NCBI GenBank assembly: GCA_904420055.1
Contig: CAJFTV010000031.1
Location: forward strand, 1 to 7,673
DNA length: 7,673 bases
DNA from: Candidatus Alloscillospira gallinarum
GTDB lineage: Bacteria; Bacillota; Clostridia; Oscillospirales; Oscillospiraceae
Direction: 5' to 3'
Shown here: in pieces, positions 6,654 to 7,673 of the stretch
Position numbering within the stretch: position 1 is the stretch's first letter
Layout: each line of letters starts with the position of its first letter
Position numbers and translations under genes: made by a program
The notes under the pieces: model-generated
What the model saw: the letters and a program-made list of their open reading frames with translations, nothing else
Databases searched by the model: none
Told to the model about the DNA's origin: nothing

Positions 6654-7500
6654 AGACGTCATATTCAGCCCACATCTTCTCGAGTTTTGCGAAATCTGTT
6701 TCAAGGTCTGTCCCCTTCGCCGCGGCGCTTGTTGCGACAATCAGGGCGTTTACCAGACTTAATGGGGCGACAAGGGAATCCAGAAATGATACCATGTCGC
6801 TCTTTGCGCACAGGGGTATATCCGCAAGTTTTGCTATGGGCGAGACAGTCGTGTCGGTTATTCCGATTACAGTCGCGCCACGGTCGTGCGCATACCGCAT
6901 GGCTTTAATCGTGCGCTTGGAATATCTGGGAAAGCTCAGCCCGATAAAAACATCTCTCTCGTTTATGCGTAAAATCTGCTCAAAAACCTCACTGACTGCA
7001 TTTTCATTTACAACACGTACGTTTTCAAAAATGAGGTTAAAGTAAAAGCCCATAAAGTTTGCAAGCGCGGCTGAAGAGCGCAGTCCGAAAATATATATGT
7101 GCTCTGAATTTATTATGGCCTGTACGGCCTTGTCAAAATCGTCTCTGGATACCTCCTCCATGGTGAGGCGTATCTGTTCTATATCCGAATTTAATACCGC
7201 AGAGAGAATATCCTGATTTCCAAATATCTCCTTTGACACTTCAATCCGCTGTACAGATGTAAGGCAGTTGCGTATCATATCCTGAAGCGCCTTGCGCATC
7301 TCCGGATAACCGCTGTAGCCCAGTTCCGCGGCAAAACGCACGACTGTGGACTCGCTGACATTGACGGTCTTACCCAGCTTGGAAGCCGTCATAAAAGCCG
7401 CTTTATCGTAGTTTTCAAGTATATATTTTGCAATATTGCGCTGTCCCTTTGAAAATCGGGGGGCAGCCTCTTCAATTACTGATAATATGTCGTTGTTCAT
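6634..7500 (-). CDS. MurR/RpiR family transcriptional regulator (HTH + SIS)
   Basis: 288-residue regulator. The N-terminal RpiR-type HTH domain (about 1-77) includes FSKGQRNIAKYILEN and the helix-turn-helix region TASKLGKTVNVSESTVVRFAAELGY. A linker leads to a SIS sugar-phosphate-binding domain (about 125-255) seen in IYIFGLRSSAALA, VFIGLSFPRYSKRTIKAM and GATVIGITDTTVSPIAKLAD. Relatives sense phosphosugars and control sugar or amino-sugar genes; the ligand here is unknown because no sugar gene is in view. The start is firm: GGAGG lies 6 bases upstream of the ATG. The end overlaps the flavoprotein gene by 8 to 29 bases depending on which Met starts it, so regulator and enzyme are probably co-expressed. 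An inverted repeat in its leader suggests autoregulation. Confidence 0.95.
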   Translation of the reverse strand: MNNDILSVIEEAAPRFSKGQRNIAKYILENYDKAAFMTASKLGKTVNVSESTVVRFAAELGYSGYPEMRKALQDMIRNCLTSVQRIEVSKEIFGNQDILSAVLNSDIEQIRLTMEEVSRDDFDKAVQAIINSEHIYIFGLRSSAALANFMGFYFNLIFENVRVVNENAVSEVFEQILRINERDVFIGLSFPRYSKRTIKAMRYAHDRGATVIGITDTTVSPIAKLADIPLCAKSDMVSFLDSLVAPLSLVNALIVATSAAAKGTDLETDFAKLEKMWAEYDVYEKTDV

Positions 7501-7514
7501 TTGGTTCCTCCAAC

Positions 7515-7539
7515 GGTATATTTTGCAACATGCTATACC
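7515..7539. repeat. Inverted repeat GGTATA-N13-TATACC, possible operator
   Basis: Perfect 6-bp arms lie 13 bases apart with a small inner GCA/TGC pair. The element sits between the predicted transcription start (about 7541) and the ribosome binding site of the RpiR gene. A dimeric regulator could bind here to control its own transcription. It could equally be chance in AT-rich sequence. Confidence 0.4.
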
Positions 7540-7548
7540 ACAAACTAC

Positions 7549-7576
7549 ATATTACTATAAATTCTCAAAAAATCAA
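7549..7576 (-). promoter_or_regulatory. Probable promoter of the rpiR–flavoprotein–cmk–ispH/rpsA unit
   Basis: TTGATT (7571-7576, 4 of 6 to TTGACA) and TAATAT (7549-7554, 4 of 6 to TATAAT) are 16 bases apart, giving a start near 7541 and a leader of about 41 bases. An overlapping -10 candidate, TATAGT, lies a few bases upstream with a poorer -35. No GC-rich terminator is visible after rluB, so read-through into this unit is also possible. Confidence 0.45.
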
Positions 7577-7587
7577 GCAAAATTTGC

Positions 7588-7622
7588 AATTTATCTTTTT
7601 ATATAATTCAAATTTATCTTTT
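7588..7622. repeat. 12-bp direct repeat downstream of rluB
   Basis: AATTTATCTTTT occurs twice on the plus strand (7588-7599 and 7611-7622) with a 23-base period; the second copy contains the rluB stop codon. The region is very AT-rich, so a chance origin is likely. Confidence 0.4.
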
Positions 7623-7673
7623 CAGGCACCGAAGTTCCTCATCAGACAAATATCGCCAGTCTCCAGGCTTTAA
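7614..7673 (-). CDS. C-terminal end of an RsuA/RluB-type rRNA pseudouridine synthase
   Basis: Only the last 19 codons and a TAA stop are present; the rest lies beyond the right edge. The tail reads LKPGDWRYLSDEEL followed by RCLKR. It closely resembles the ending of RsuA/RluB-family pseudouridine synthases, which typically finish with a KPGEWR-L-(T/S)-EEL segment. Gene order supports this: in many Clostridia rluB precedes a BaiN-like flavoprotein and cmk. The call rests on a very short segment, and the catalytic domain cannot be checked. Confidence 0.65.
   Translation of the reverse strand, partial: LKPGDWRYLSDEELRCLKR

Noticed and set aside
6654..6740. Longest possible start of the flavoprotein, adding 29 residues
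   Set aside because: The added residues are basic out-of-frame reading of the regulator's 3' end; the FAD motif should lie within about 10 residues of the start.
1..7673. Search for mobile elements, CRISPR arrays, tRNA/rRNA genes, phage or defence genes
   Set aside because: No spaced repeat array, terminal inverted repeats, transposase or integrase motif, or RNA gene signature was seen; the minus strand is almost fully filled with core genes.

Overview
The window looks like chromosome of a Gram-positive anaerobe of the class Clostridia. The basis is a fused IspH–ribosomal protein S1 gene, the order rluB – BaiN-like flavoprotein – cmk – ispH/rpsA, AGGAGG-type ribosome binding sites, and a DUF3343 gene paired with a class V cysteine desulfurase. 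The genus cannot be fixed from sequence alone; an uncultured Oscillospiraceae-like lineage would fit. Every supported gene lies on the minus strand, so the biological order runs from high to low coordinates. No mobile element, CRISPR array, tRNA or rRNA was seen.

Layout in reading direction. At the right edge are the last 19 codons and the stop of an RsuA/RluB-type pseudouridine synthase. After an AT-rich gap holding a likely promoter and an inverted repeat comes a MurR/RpiR-type regulator, which overlaps a BaiN/HI0933-family flavoprotein. Then follow cytidylate kinase (cmk) and a long ispH–rpsA fusion. A strong intrinsic terminator closes this unit. Its T-tract merges with a promoter that opens a second unit: ispD, ispF, a small DUF3343 protein, and a class V aminotransferase/cysteine desulfurase that runs off the left edge.

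How the genes fit together. Three enzymes of the MEP isoprenoid pathway are present: IspD (step 3), IspF (step 5) and IspH (last step, a [4Fe-4S] enzyme). A sulfur- or selenium-handling pair (DUF3343 plus desulfurase) lies downstream of ispDF, and cmk and S1 tie the first unit to nucleotide supply and translation. The most interesting details are regulatory: a near-perfect Shine-Dalgarno sequence with an ATG exactly at the IspH/S1 junction inside the fused frame, a hairpin able to mask the ribosome binding site of the DUF3343 gene, and an operator-like inverted repeat ahead of the RpiR regulator. The gene content is otherwise ordinary core clostridial chromosome, and I see no clearly new biological system.
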